A DNA stretch of 64,000 bases from Phanerochaete sordida (Eukaryota; Basidiomycota; Agaricomycetes; Polyporales; Phanerochaetaceae), in the NCBI GenBank assembly GCA_019973155.2, contig BPQB01000013.1:310001-374000 (forward strand), read 5' to 3'. Each line of letters opens with the position of its first letter. Position 1 is the first letter of the stretch. This document shows positions 22,747 through 34,442 of this stretch, one piece after another. The position numbers and the translations under genes are program-made. The notes beneath the pieces are model-generated. The model saw only the letters and a list, made by a program, of their open reading frames with translations. It was not told where the DNA came from and ran no database searches.

Positions 22747-24404
22747 CTATATTCTTGCCGCGGCCTCACCCTTGTCTTCGACACCCTTGGAATCGAATCC
22801 GGGAACTACACCCTGAACGGAATGTTGGGTGTCCAGAGGATCCATGCAATTCGTCTCCAGCTTGAGCAGAGCTAGCCTGGTCGCAAAAGCTCCCTGCACA
22901 CATGATTGTGAGCTATGGAAATATTAGCGAAACTGTGAGCGACCTACCATTGTGTGAATGAAGGTTGTGTCCAATGCAGAGCCAAGCCATACAATGGCCT
23001 GGTGCAGGCGAGGGCCGATCAGTTGGATGACCTCCCATCTGTTGTCGTCATCTACAGCTTTGTACGCGACGAAGGTAAACTGTTCACCGCAGTAAAGTTC
23101 TGTCAGCGCCGCAGTGTCTCCAGGATCTGAGCTGGGTACAAACCCATAGACCGCAATATAACATCTCAGAATTGCCGAGGGCCATGCTCAGCTTGCGAGC
23201 GTACTTGTTGAACAAGCTACGATCCACCGCTCGCGAATCAGGCCGAGTGCTCTGTGTACACCTATATGCCATGTCCCTACGTGTCAGCAGCAGCAGAACC
23301 TGAGGCTTGCGAGCTCACCATGCTGCCCATACCAGCAGAGATGTCGCCCAAGTAACAGTCAACAACGACAATACCAGGGCGTAGAACCCGTAGTGGTTTG
23401 AGATGAATATATCTGTAATGCGGTGCCCTATTCCGAAGGTATATTGTACGCTCCAAGCCGCCATCCCTAGACGGTACGATGTTAGGTCCTGCTGAACTCA
23501 TTGTTCGGAGACTCGACACTCACCGGTTGTAGCAGAAAGCAAGATGGCTGAAATAATAGCTGTCCAGGATCGCCTCGAAGACGTAGACCAAGCTATCCCA
23601 AGGAGGACAGCGTTACTAAGGACGATCTACAAAAGTCATCAACACCGACCAGCGTGTCCTCGTAAAGGCGCATGTAACGCTCACGTTGATACCCAGAAGC
23701 AGCGCTGTCATCCAAGCGAACGGCGGGTCTGTCCACGGTCTGTCCATGTTCTCCCAGTCGATGCGGAAAGCACAATCGTCCTTCCCGCCCACCAAGTCCG
23801 ACATGCACTGCCCGACGGCCTCTGCGAGGGGCGCTGCGGCGTGGACCCGGAACGCGGCGTAGCGTAGCGTCATGAGGAGGTGCACGGCCGACGCGACGTA
23901 CATGCCGAAGCATGCGAGCGCGACCAGCGCGTGATGATCCCGTGCGGGACGGGCCCGCCTGGCGAGAAGAGCTTGTTATTGGCATATTTGGAACTGAGGG
24001 ACATGCGACTCACAGCAGGCGCCTCGCTGCAGCGACGTGGAACGAGAACTCGACTTTAGGGCACGTCAGAAGACGAAACAAGTGCCGGGGGGGGCGGACT
24101 CACCGAATGCTCCCACCTCGGGCAGCGCTGACCATAGCAGATACTGGGTCGACGCGTTGACTGTCATGATCGCGGACAGGGCGACCGATCTTGCGTGTAA
24201 TGCACGCGAGAACTCCGTCGTCACGCATTCTGCTGCGTTCTCTGGTATAGGGAGTTCCATGAGGGACCGGATATGCGTCAAAATATCCTCGTCTTGAACG
24301 CTGGAAGTTGAGGGGCGCGACACAGGCAACGCGGTCGTTCTGCGACAGCACGAGCTGGGGGCGAAGACAGTTGATAGGCTCCTGAACCCTGTGTCAGTGA
24401 GCAT
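22747..24404 (-). CDS. probable multi-pass membrane protein, gene model tentative
   Basis: A chain of exons on the minus strand gives hydrophobic segments: HALVALACFGMYVASAVHLL (about 23890), WMTALLLGIN continuing as IVLSNAVLLGIAW, WTAIISAILLSATTGMAAW and YGFYALVLSLLTVTWATSLL (about 23340). A C-terminal part holds KYARKLSMALGNSEMLYCG, QLIGPRLHQAIVWLGSAL and a soluble tail ending EAAARI (stop 22747-22749). The order of spans recalls the agaricomycete-specific seven-span proteins of unknown function, where an LYC.LW segment and a QL.GI.P segment make spans six and seven. Several splice sites are weak and the N-terminal exons (up to about 24404) are not resolved. It could also be a decaying copy. 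Confidence 0.35.
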
Positions 24405-25105
24405 ATATACGCGAAACTGCGGTCAGCATCATTGTCGAGGTAGCGACCCTGCCGACATATCAAACGCCGCCATCAGCCTCTCGTATACGTACATGATCTA
24501 TTTGTCAATGGACACGTCAAAATGCCCAGTCGCCTTCCAGCAGCAAAGAAGAGATAACGAATGCCTACCTGGCGGCAGTCAAGCGTGAACTAGAATACTG
24601 ACGCAGATGCACCAGTCGTCTTGGAACATTTTTCCATGGGATATTGAGGGCTGCCCGCGCCACCTCAACAGCATTGAACTGCAGTGTGAGCTCGTTCGTG
24701 GTCGTAGATCGTAAAATCTATTTCCAGCATGCCCAGTCATCGTAGCGTGGTGGTGGCGTTGGCGACGTAGCCGACGTGGTCAAGGCTGCAACGCTGAACG
24801 TTGACGTAGCTGCCAATATATTGGAGCCCGAATGAACTTAGAGGCCATACAGAAGGCTATGTTATCTATACAATGAGTGTCAGTGCCGCTTCACAACGTG
24901 CATAGTGAAGAAACGAACATTGACAGCGATAGCTAGTCAAAGCATCTCCAAAGCTGCAGGTGCCTGGTCGCGATGTCTGTCCGGGGTCCTGGGACCACGC
25001 GATCGGGGTCTAGCACGTGACCGCCTGGCGGGAACGCGTTGCGCGTTCAAGCGCTCGCAGAGCTACCGCTTGCCACTACCAGCCTTGCAACCCTCTCGCC
25101 TCTCC
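24405..25105. other. intergenic, about 700 bp
   Basis: Region between the divergent membrane-protein gene and the BRCA2-like gene. No gene supported; the 5' exons of the membrane-protein gene may extend into it. Confidence 0.4.
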
Positions 25106-28100
25106 ATGCGGTCCGATAGTAAATATTCACGTTTCTATCCGATTAAATGCGGCTGATGAAGTGCTACAGGCGAGTCAGATTCAGATTCCGAGTCGAGGCC
25201 ACAAAAGAGGCAGAGGCTCTCGTCGCCGACATACGATGAACAGTTCGAGATGTTTACTCAGGAAGAGGTCCAGGCAGTCGAGCTGTTTGAGAGACAGCTG
25301 TCGCAGGCCTCAGCGCCTGTACACAGATCTTCCCCTCCCTCTTCCCAAGGACCAGCGCGCGTATCTGGGTTTACCACTGCCGCAAGTTTGCAGTCTACTA
25401 AAGTCAACAAAGGCGAGGTCACCGCTTTTGTACACCCATGTAGAGTATACTGATGGTGTATTTTAGCCCCGAGAATGTCTTCTTCTGCGTCCGGCTTTCA
25501 GTCTGCTGCTTCAATGGCCCGCACGACAGCGCAGCCTGCTGCACACAAATTTGATCAAGCAGCACGCGCTGAAGGGCCAAGTGAAGCGGCCTCTTCAGAC
25601 ACTCTCTCATCATCTCCAGCTGTTACGCAGGAACAAGACCATTCAACATGGTTTCAATCCACTACCGTACCCTCTGGAGCAGTCATGTTCCAGTCGGCGA
25701 AGGAGCTAGCTATGGCCCCGCCTGGCGACGACAGCGGCTACCACGAAGAGGGAAACGATTGGTTCGCTGCACCTCCCCCGCCTGGCGCAGTGCTTGGATT
25801 CCAGACTGCGAAGAAGATCGCAGCAACAGCGAGCGCTCCGACCGACGACCCAATGGACCCAGACGGGGACAATCCGTTTCGCGAGGCCACTGTCCCCAAG
25901 TCTGATGCTGTCCCTGCCTTTGTCGGTTTCCAGACCAGCGCGAGCCTACTCGATCCTAGCAAAGCCGGAAAGTCGGGCTGGTCCGCACCCTCTGCCGAAG
26001 CTCTCGCGAAGGCGGCAGAGCGCATGAAACGCTGGGAAGCAGAGATTGACAAGGAGCTTGTGGGGCCCTCCGTTCCAGCGGAACCGTCGCCGTCGCTTGA
26101 CCCGGGGTCCGCGTCACAGACCGCCTTCGGACGCATTGTCCTGAAAGACGTCGAGAACTCCACCGTGCAGCTCTCGAGCCAACCACTCTCGCAGCTCGAA
26201 CCGCCCGACAGCCCTACGCCGGTGCGCACCGCGTTCAAGCCGCCCTCCGCGACGCCCTTCGGCGGCGCGGGCCGCCAGCCATTCAAGTCCCCGATGCTCA
26301 CGCGCCCTGCCGCGGGGCCCTCGACGCCGGCATTCGCCTCTCCGTTGAATCCGCGCCGTGCGGGGCCGTCGACGGGCTTCAAGCCCCCGTCATTCACGAC
26401 GCCGATCAAGGCCGCGTTTCCCGCCGCCCCGGGCAGCGCTTCCACTTCGACCGCCTCGCCGGCGAAGCGAAGCCTTGGGCTGACACCGCGCCGCCTGGGC
26501 GTGGGCAGCCCGCTCAAGAAACCGGCGTTTGTCACGCCGTTCAAGCCAGGCATGCGCCCCGGTGATCCTGGGCGTGCCCAGCTTGAGGCGAGCCAAAGGG
26601 AGGTCGCGCAGAAGGCGAATACGCCACTGGTTGTCGGGGTCGTCCCCACCGCCTTTAAGACGCCTGCTAAGCAGGATAAGGGGAAGGGCCGGGCCACATT
26701 TTTCAACATGGGTGAGGACGTTTCTCCCACCCTAGCAGGAAATATAGGCTTATATGCGCTCATATAGCCTCTCCCGAAGGCAGGCAGACGCTGTGCTCCT
26801 CTGGTTTGAGGCCACAGTCCTACACAAGAGAGGAGCTGGAGTCCCATGGCGTGTAAGTTTTCGCACACCCCATGTGCCGCCGCACCGTTGTAACGATACA
26901 TCCTAGGAACTTCGAGGTCCTCTCTCAAATGACACCGGACAATGCCCAGTGGTATCGCTTCTACGCCCCGCCACCTGCCGCCTCTGCCTCGCAGCCGCCG
27001 TCTAGCACAGCTCCAGAAAAGCTCATATTAGGCCCTGAACAGGCTCTCGAAGAGCTTCAGTCACGCGGGTGCCGGCTCGCGACGCAGAGCTGGGTCGACA
27101 ACGCCTGGGGCCTAGTGCTATGGAAGCTCGCCGCACTGGTCGCGCTCGACCCGCAGAGCGAGGCCGGCGATGCGTCGCGCCGCTGGTGCTGGGCGGAGGT
27201 CGTTCGGCAGCTGCTCTACCGGTGCGATCCTGCCTAGAACTTCGGAAAGGGCCTACGCTAACTGCATGCGCCTGTGCAGGTATGAGCGCGAGCTCAACGC
27301 CGGCGCGCGCCCGCCCTTGCGGCTCATCGCAGCGCAGGACAAGCCGGCGGGGCTGCCCATGGTATTGTGCATATCGAGTATCTCGTGGTCATCTGCGTCT
27401 GCCGGAGAAGACGCCTCAGAAGATACACCAGGAGGCGCGCATCAAGAGGAGCAGCCCGAGGTCGAGATGACAGACGGCTGGTACCGCGTGCGGGTCGCGG
27501 TCGACGCGCCGATCGTCCGTGCGATCCGGCGGGGCGCGTTGCGCGCGGGGATGAAGGTCGGCGTCGTTGGTGCCAAGGTGCGTTCGATGTCCACACATTT
27601 GAGAGCAGGCGTTGACAAACCTTGCTCAGCTACTCGACCGCCGCTCGGAGCCGTTCGAGCTCCTCGAGAACCCGCAGGCGGGAGCCGGCCCCGACGCGAC
27701 TTTCACGCTGAGCGTGGCGGGAAACGGATGCCATCTTGCGCCGTGGCACGCGAAGCTCGGCTTCCAAGGCGAGCCGTTCGTTGCGACGATGAGCAGTCTG
27801 ACGCCGGACGGGGGGCTTGTGCCGGTCATGGACCTTACGATTGTCAAGGTACGCCTTCTTAGCTCCAAGTCCGTGAATACATCTCAGCGAGATATATGCA
27901 GACGTTCCCGATAGCATATATCGAGTTTTTCGACACAGAGGAGGGCAAGTCTTGGTCACCGCCGATGAAAGAGCCAGAGGAGGCGAAGGCGCAGGACGCA
28001 TGGGTTGTACGTAGCTATTTGACTTCCACTTTTCTTTGACCTGACTTGCTCTGCAGGCCAAGCGTGACGCCGTGGTCCAGAGAATCCGAGAGAAGATGGA

Positions 28101-28837
28101 CAAATTCTTCCGCAAGTGGGAGACAGAAATGGAGAGGCTCGAGATCCGCGCGGGTGCTGGGTTCAAGCCGCGGGCAGACGGTATGTACGGTAGCTCCTTG
28201 GTCCAATCTCTATCGCTCAGTCGACACACAGACTCTCCGCCGGACACCATCGACGACATGCTCTGCGCGATGGAAGACGCGATCACGCAGCCGCAGCCAT
28301 ACGAATGTCCGCAAGACATTATCTCGCGCACGTCAAGCGTCGAGGCCGGGTGGCTCGCGCAGGCGATGCGCAAGAAACTCGCAGACGACCGCGAGAACAT
28401 GGCGGATGAGATCGAGAAGGAGCTCCAGGTCCGTGCTGACTCCCCAGGTGTCGAAGCGCATGCTTAGCGACGACGCTCTTCTAGACGGAGTGTCCTCCGC
28501 GCAAGGTGCGAAATTTTCGCGTTCTCGTCGTCGAAGACGCGGAAACGCGCAAGCGGCCGAAGCAGTTCCAAGCGCAGGTCACGATCTGGGACGTCCTAAC
28601 GGTGTATGTCAGCGAAGACGGAATCCCTGGCGACTTCAGGCCTGGGGAACGCTTTATGGTAAGCCGTGCGAGGACCGGGTCTTCGTGTGGATTCTCAGCT
28701 CGCCATTTGTGCAGGCAACGAACCTCGAGCCGAACAACACCTCGGCGTGGATGGAGCGGCAAGACGGAGCGGAGATATTCCTGATAGCAAGGAAGGACAC
28801 GCGCTGGCGGAAAGTGAAGGCACCTCGCGTAAAATGA
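25106..28837 (+). CDS. BRCA2/Brh2-type recombination mediator
   Basis: Loads Rad51 on single-stranded DNA during homologous recombination in the nucleus. ATG at 25106 opens a 13-nt exon (25106-25118) joined to an acidic, basic-tipped segment (ESDSDSESRPQKRQRLSSP). Several Phe-x-x-Ala motifs of BRC type follow: SGFTTAASL, SGFQSAASM, VMFQSAKEL, LGFQTAKKI and a weaker FQTSASLL. The C-terminal half is the BRCA2 DNA-binding region: a helical domain (about 26930-27220, WVDNAWGLVLWKLAALVAL), OB1 (DGWYRVRVAVDAPIVRAIRR, GALRAGMKVGVVGAKL, FELLENP) and OB2 (NFRVLVVEDA, VTIWDVL, GERFMATNL). A helical insert (QRIREKMDKFFRKWETEMER) sits in the tower position. The exon 2-3 join appears to use a GC-AG intron (25413-25466). 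About ten exons. It ends tail to tail with an F-box gene. Confidence 0.87.
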
Positions 28838-28979
28838 GACTAATCGATGCAGATGTGTTCACGGGATGAGCTACCCTGACCATGTTGTATCATATTTCGA
28901 CGCATAATTTTACACATTCTTATCCAGGACAGCAACGCTAGACGGGAACTGAAGCTTTTGCATGTGGATTGGGGGCCAA

Positions 28980-30557
28980 TTACCTACGGGCTCCCGCAAC
29001 ATGGTTAACTATCTGCTCCACAGCGGACCACGCCTTTTCATGTTCTCTGTCCAGTTCGGCTTCAGGTACATATGAATCGTGGATTGAGGTCAAATAACCG
29101 AAGGGACAGACGGCAGAGATATACGCTGCAATCGCCTTCGTGTCCTCGCCGGCGAGACTGTTACGAATGTCCAGATTGACCAGACGCAACGTCGAGGGTA
29201 GATGCTGGAGATCGACTGAGGTGTCGATGGCCCTGGCGTCCAGATGGCCTCGGAAGGACTCCAAGCGGGGGAAATGCTGTGCAAACGCCGACAAGGCTGC
29301 CAGTGTGAGCGTGGTGCGCCGCTCGAGATCGGATAGCCTCTCGGTAATGTAGACAACTCGAAGGTCCTCGATTTCAGGCCATGCAGCACCATACTGCGGC
29401 AAGCTTGAGTCGGTGAAGTTGGGAACTATGCGATCAAGGCTAAGCGAGAGGCTCTTGAGACGGCGCAGACGTTGCAGGGGAAGCAGGTCGCAGTCGCCAC
29501 CCCACGTCTTACATCCTGCTGTGAGCTGAAAATAGCGCAGACTAGCGAAGTTGGAGATAGCTGAAATGAGTTCGCTGAGATAGGTGAGGTCGTTGTCGTG
29601 GCTGGAGTGTATGCGGGTGAATATGCTGACGGATTGGAGCGTCTGTGAAGATATTGCGCGGAGAAAAGGTGCGATGAATGGCCGGTCGTTGAGAAACGGG
29701 CTACAGCACATGAACAGCGTCCTCAAGAATGCAAAGCTTCCACGGTGCAACAGCAGAGACGATGCCTGAGGGTTGGGAGGAGCGATATCGAGTGCATGGA
29801 CGGTGTCAAGGCTTGCGAGATGTGCGAGAGCTTCCGCTGGCAGGGCATCGTGGCTGACGAAGTCCTCCAGCCGGCTGAATGAGGACAATGCAAATGGATG
29901 GCTGAGAGATGCAGCAGCATTCAAGTAGGTGATGTGAGGGCAAATACGGCCTGCTCGTTCGAGAAGTTCGTGGTGATCGCCAGGTCCACTGCTACCGGTG
30001 TGGAAGGCGAGGCTTCGGATGCTGGGGCTCAGGAGCAGGTCGACAGCGGCGTATACGGATTCGGCGTTAGAATACTTCATGACGATATTCAAGTTCTGTA
30101 GGTTCGGAAGAAACGAGCCTGACGTCGTTATGAGGCGGCGCACGAGGTCCATGTTCTCAATGAGGCGCCTGCAAGCCAGATCGTCGGCTGAGAAAGATCT
30201 GACACGGCCCGCATTGGTGATGCAACGAAGAGTGCTGCTCGTGCTCTGTGGAACAGATGAGGGCTAGTATAGACAAGGATGACACGTCACACCAGGGCTT
30301 ACGTTTGGCTGGGTATCCGCGCCTAGAAATTGCCCGGGTGGCATGCATACGCAAGCCAGCAAGTGATCAACTTCGAACAGAACCTCCCACAGTGCGTCCA
30401 TAGCAGGTTCGTAAAAAAGTTTGCAAGTGCGGGCCATGGAGGCCAGCATCCGCCGTTGGTACCGACCGATCTTCCAATGCTCCCTGTCACTGACATGCCC
30501 TGCGACTTCATCGACGATTTGTAGCAAGATTTCGGAGACCTCTAGGCAGTGGTGCAT
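28980..30557 (-). CDS. F-box-like protein, tandem copy A
   Basis: Probable substrate adaptor of an SCF ubiquitin ligase (inference from the N-terminus). The first exon starts MHHCLEVSEILLQIVDEV at 30557 and contains MARTCKLFYEPAMDALWEVL, the agaricomycete version of an F-box with conserved Pro and Trp. After an intron at about 30250-30302 the second exon holds a long leucine-rich region without cysteine motifs: PNLQNLNIVMKYS, LKSLSLSLDRIVPNF, EIEDLRVVYITERL and others, spaced like LRR strands. It stops at 28980. The neighbouring gene (31103-32630) has the same plan and a similar first exon, so the two are tandem paralogues. Target unknown. Confidence 0.8.
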
Positions 30558-31102
30558 GGTAGCAATATAACCTTGAGATAGTCTCAATATATCAGGTTGA
30601 TATTCTGTTCTATGGCCAAGTTGAAGTGTGCGAGTGACGAAGACGGTGGAGGAAGCGATGAAAGAGCCATATCCCGTAACCGCTCTAAGACGCCGAAGCG
30701 AGACCCCGGCCACCCCTAACCGCTCCGACGAACCGTGGGTTTTACTTTCCGGCCTTCGACAGACGGGAGAGACATACGTTCTAGCGCAGTCTGTCTATCT
30801 TCATCGGGCGCATGGCTCCTGCTCGGACAGGACGAGTTTATGCTGTGTACTTAACGAGCTGAGCTGTCGTCGACTCGCCCATAGCACATGCCAGGCGAAT
30901 GTGATATCCTCAGGCTCATCAAGATACAGCCTCAAGGGATATCTTAATAAATGTAAGAGGTTTAGAATTACTTGTCTAGGAGTGTGGCGCCATGAGAAGA
31001 AAATCATCTCCGGCCCCTGGGTACCTACCAGGGACAACTGTCAGATGCAGGTCAGCGTGTACGAAGCACTGAAGGACAGCGAGCTCGGACAGACTTTCAG
31101 GC
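30558..31102. other. intergenic between tandem F-box genes
   Basis: About 545 bp separating the paralogues; expected to hold the promoter of copy A. No gene or repeat seen. Confidence 0.45.
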
Positions 31103-32630
31103 CTAGATATTGCTGGACGTGGCTGGCGCATGACGACATCCTTCTGTCCTGACGCTCGATAGAACAGGAAGGACGGCTTCGACATTCTTCCAATAGGCCT
31201 TCATCTCCGGGCTGATCTTCTCAACGTCGTATTCGTGGTCGATGCGCAGCTTCGCGTTCGGGTAGACCGCCGAGATATACTTCGCGACCCAAGGACAGCT
31301 CGTCTCCGAGATAAGAGAGTTGGAGAGGTCAAGCTTGATCGCAGCCTCAGAAACCTGGGACGGCTTGGGTGCGCCGAGCTTCACAGTTGCATCGAGCTCG
31401 AGGTCCAGATGTTCAAGCCCTGGAAGATGCTCCGCAAACAGCCCTAGCGACTCGAGGGTCAGACCGGCAGGCACCATGACGCTAAACATATCCTGCTCTA
31501 ATCCGAAGCTGCGGAGATCGGGCCAAGCTGCGCAAAATTTCTCTACGTTCCCGTCCACGATTTGCCGTTCCATGCCAGCGAGTCGAATCCAGACTGACTG
31601 GAGCTTGCAGAGGAGCAGTAAGGGGCCGATATCGTACTCGGCAGAGGGGGAGCCTTTCCAGCCGTCGATAGACAAATCGATGAGGTTGTGAAATCGGGAT
31701 ATGGCGTTCATTACTTCGTTCGTCGCGGGTACATCTGGGTCGAGGCTGTCGATGAATCCAAGCGCAAGATATTTGAGGACGTATGGAGGCAGCGCATGCA
31801 GAAAGGAGGTCATAGACTGGTAATCGATGATGTCGTCTACGTGCAGCGAGATTAGGCTGCTGAACCCCGTCGCGTTAGGCTGCCACGCGAGAGACCGGAT
31901 ACACGATAGTGACATTTTCTGCACAGAAGATGCAGAGAGGTGGAGTTGAGTGAGAGTAGGGATATTGACCCAGAAGAAAATGTTGACTTCTCGGAGGTGT
32001 GGCAGCTCTGCTATGATGCCGTGCGCTTCTTGCGGCCACGAAGCGGCACTCAATGTCTCGAGACCAGGCGACGCTTTCGGGAGGTACGGAAGGAATTTGG
32101 CTACCCCATGAGCGTCCGTTCCGACCCAAGCGGACTTCAGCCTCGGACCGAACAAAGAGCGAACAGACTCGGCGTCTTTGGCGCTCACTTCGAAAAGATC
32201 GAGACGCTTGAGGCTAGGAAGGAGAACGGCGGTGGCCAGAGGAATTGATCGTACGACTTGACGCAGTTCGCCTGGAGCGCTGTCCACAATGGACAGCCGT
32301 TTCACCCTAGCTAGATTGGCGTAGAGATGCTACGTCTCTGTCAGCAACTCAGCATGAAATCTACGCACAATTATGTTTACCTACAGTACTTCTGCACGGA
32401 GCCGTCGAGCGCAATTGAGCGGCAACTCCCTTGAGCGCATCTAGACCTCTCATCTCTTCCCAGAGCGTGTTCATAGCTGGCTCGTAGAACAGCTTGCAAG
32501 TGCATGCCATGGCAACGAGATCGCTCGTTCCCTGCAGAGGCGGCGCAAACCGAGGGCTTTCTTCCGTGCGCATGGGTACGCAGTCAGCAATTTGAGCAAG
32601 GATCTCCAAAATCTCGAGGCACCGATGCAT
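31103..32630 (-). CDS. F-box-like protein, tandem copy B
   Basis: Starts MHRCLEILEILAQIADCV at 32630; the first exon has VAMACTCKLFYEPAMNTLWE, matching copy A. An intron at about 32331-32387 leads to the second exon, which reads HLYANLARVKRLSIVD and then leucine-rich strands: LPSLKRLDLFEVS, LPHLREVNIFFWVNIPTLTQ, FSSLISLHVDDI, LRSFGLEQDMF, LPGLEHLDLELDA. It stops at 31103. As in copy A, a role as SCF adaptor is inferred from the F-box; the leucine-rich part is the likely substrate reader and has diverged more than the F-box exon. Another upstream in-frame ATG (about 32661) would add ten residues; I prefer 32630 because it aligns with copy A. Confidence 0.8.
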
Positions 32631-33202
32631 GATGACTCGGTCCTGTGTGCGGGAAGTAAACATGAGCTTTTTTCGGACAGAGCGCTAAACGCTGGCCATG
32701 GACGACCACATACCGAAAGGTGACAGTGCCTGCGTGATAGACTCGTGGGCAGTCAACTGCGCGAGACAGAACATGTATCGAAGAAGTTTTGACGGTCTTG
32801 CTGGCGACAGTGTGCGCCACTTACGTGGTAATCTGTTATTGGGACCCCGGGCACCTCTAACCGCGTATCCCAGTACTTCGCCCCCGAGACCACAGTGCTA
32901 GAGCGGCGGCATCATTCATTCAGCGACACTTGTACATGATTAGCTAGAGAAACAAGATAACATCTACACGAATTTATACAACATTCCGTGACGGAACTTT
33001 AGCTAGGAAACCCGAAGCGCTACAGGATGAAAGATTAAATATTGCGGTGGAGACGAGACTTCGATGTGTTGGAACACATGTAGAGGAGACGTTCTGAGTA
33101 GGGCGGTGCGGAGGCGGAAAGCTGGGAAGGTCTACGTCGTGGTTGTGTCATGAGTTCGTGACGGCCTCTCGCGATATCTGGACGGCCGCGAGTTTCGGGG
33201 TC
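32631..33202. other. intergenic, about 570 bp
   Basis: Promoter side of F-box copy B and 3' flank of the ceramidase gene. AT-rich around 32940-33050 compared with the rest. No gene seen. Confidence 0.45.
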
Positions 33203-34442
33203 TTACTGCACCTTGGCCTTCGCTGCGGCGGCGTCGGCGCGCTCGAGGGCGGGAAGGCCGTAGTGCGATGTGATCTTGTACTTGGAAAAGTTGTCCTTGA
33301 GGCCAAGTGTCCTGCGCATCGTTAGCGTCGAGTTATGAACATCAAAGGCGCGACGATACTCACAAGTCTAGGTGAAGTGTGGAGCCGAGATTCGGTCAGG
33401 GAAGATGGAATCTAAGACAATGATGACGTACATGTATTTCCAACAAGCATGAGGTAAGTTCCGGTCGCCTGCGAAAGGTCAGCGTTGGCGTTAGGTCGCA
33501 GGAAGCCCAGCTATACTCACAGTAAGAATATGCCACCAAGAGTGACCCTCGAGCAGGAAGGCGCCGGGCCAACCAAATTCATGCTTCCAGCTTGTCAGGT
33601 TGAAACAGAAGATGTTATCCAGGTTCCAGATCAGGAACCCGAGGATGAAGGTCGCCGCGCCGGTGCTAAAGAGATGCGTGATGACCTGCTTGTCGTGTGC
33701 GGGAATAACTTGAGCGTAGGGCGAATTCTTGAGGATATAAGTCGTCCGGAAGACATTCGTCAACATGATAGTTGCGAAGACGACCTGGTGAAACACGGGA
33801 TTCCGGTAGACTGCGCTATTTGTAGGAATGCCGGTGGTTAGTGCGGTAACGCGGTCCGCAGCGGATCCACGTACTACGCCCAGGTGAAGAGAGCATTGAA
33901 CGCGATCATGAAGGCAAACAACCCGCTTGTCCGGGGATTGCTCAGGTCGTATCCGGGCTTCGAGTCGAAGAGGACCGCGCAGCAATACGACGCGACGTAG
34001 ACCATGGGTAGTTCATCGGCTAGTTGTGCTTCGTAGAGGAGAGTCGCATGGAAAATGAAGCTCCCGAGACCGACCAGAGCAAATCCCTAAGACAATCCCG
34101 GACAAGGCCCGCATAGTGAGAAGGCCGGGCGCAGGGGAGGCCGATTCCGAGACATACCGTCCAGCCAATGAGGTATCGCGGAGGCAAACGCGCACTCTGC
34201 ACCAGGTAGATGCCGTAGAAGGCGTATGCGAGAGTGATGACGTTGGAGAAGGTGTTTGCGGTCTCTGCTATGTACCGGCTGAACTGGTAGTTCGCCTGCA
34301 GCGTCGAGGACGGGGTATGTCAGGACTGCCTGCGGCGGGGGAGTGCGCTGCTCACCTCGCACCAGTCCAAGGTCGCCGTGACGGGCCCCCAGAAGGCGGT
34401 GTCGAGGACTTGGTAGGTGAAGTTGGCGGCGTGGGGGGACAT
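33203..34442 (-). CDS. alkaline ceramidase (ACER/YPC1/YDC1 family)
   Basis: Integral ER/Golgi amidase that splits ceramide or phytoceramide into sphingoid base and fatty acid. The start at 34442 reads [20 protein letters not shown] and soon TATLDWCE, the conserved N-terminus. Then [20 protein letters not shown], the metal-site block [20 protein letters not shown] with LADELPMVY, several membrane spans, and the C-terminal His pair in [17 protein letters not shown] (about 33490-33530). All three zinc-binding His are present. The last exon ends SHYGLPALE... and stops at 33203-33205. About six introns. Intact, normal length. Context gives no pathway partner. Confidence 0.92.
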
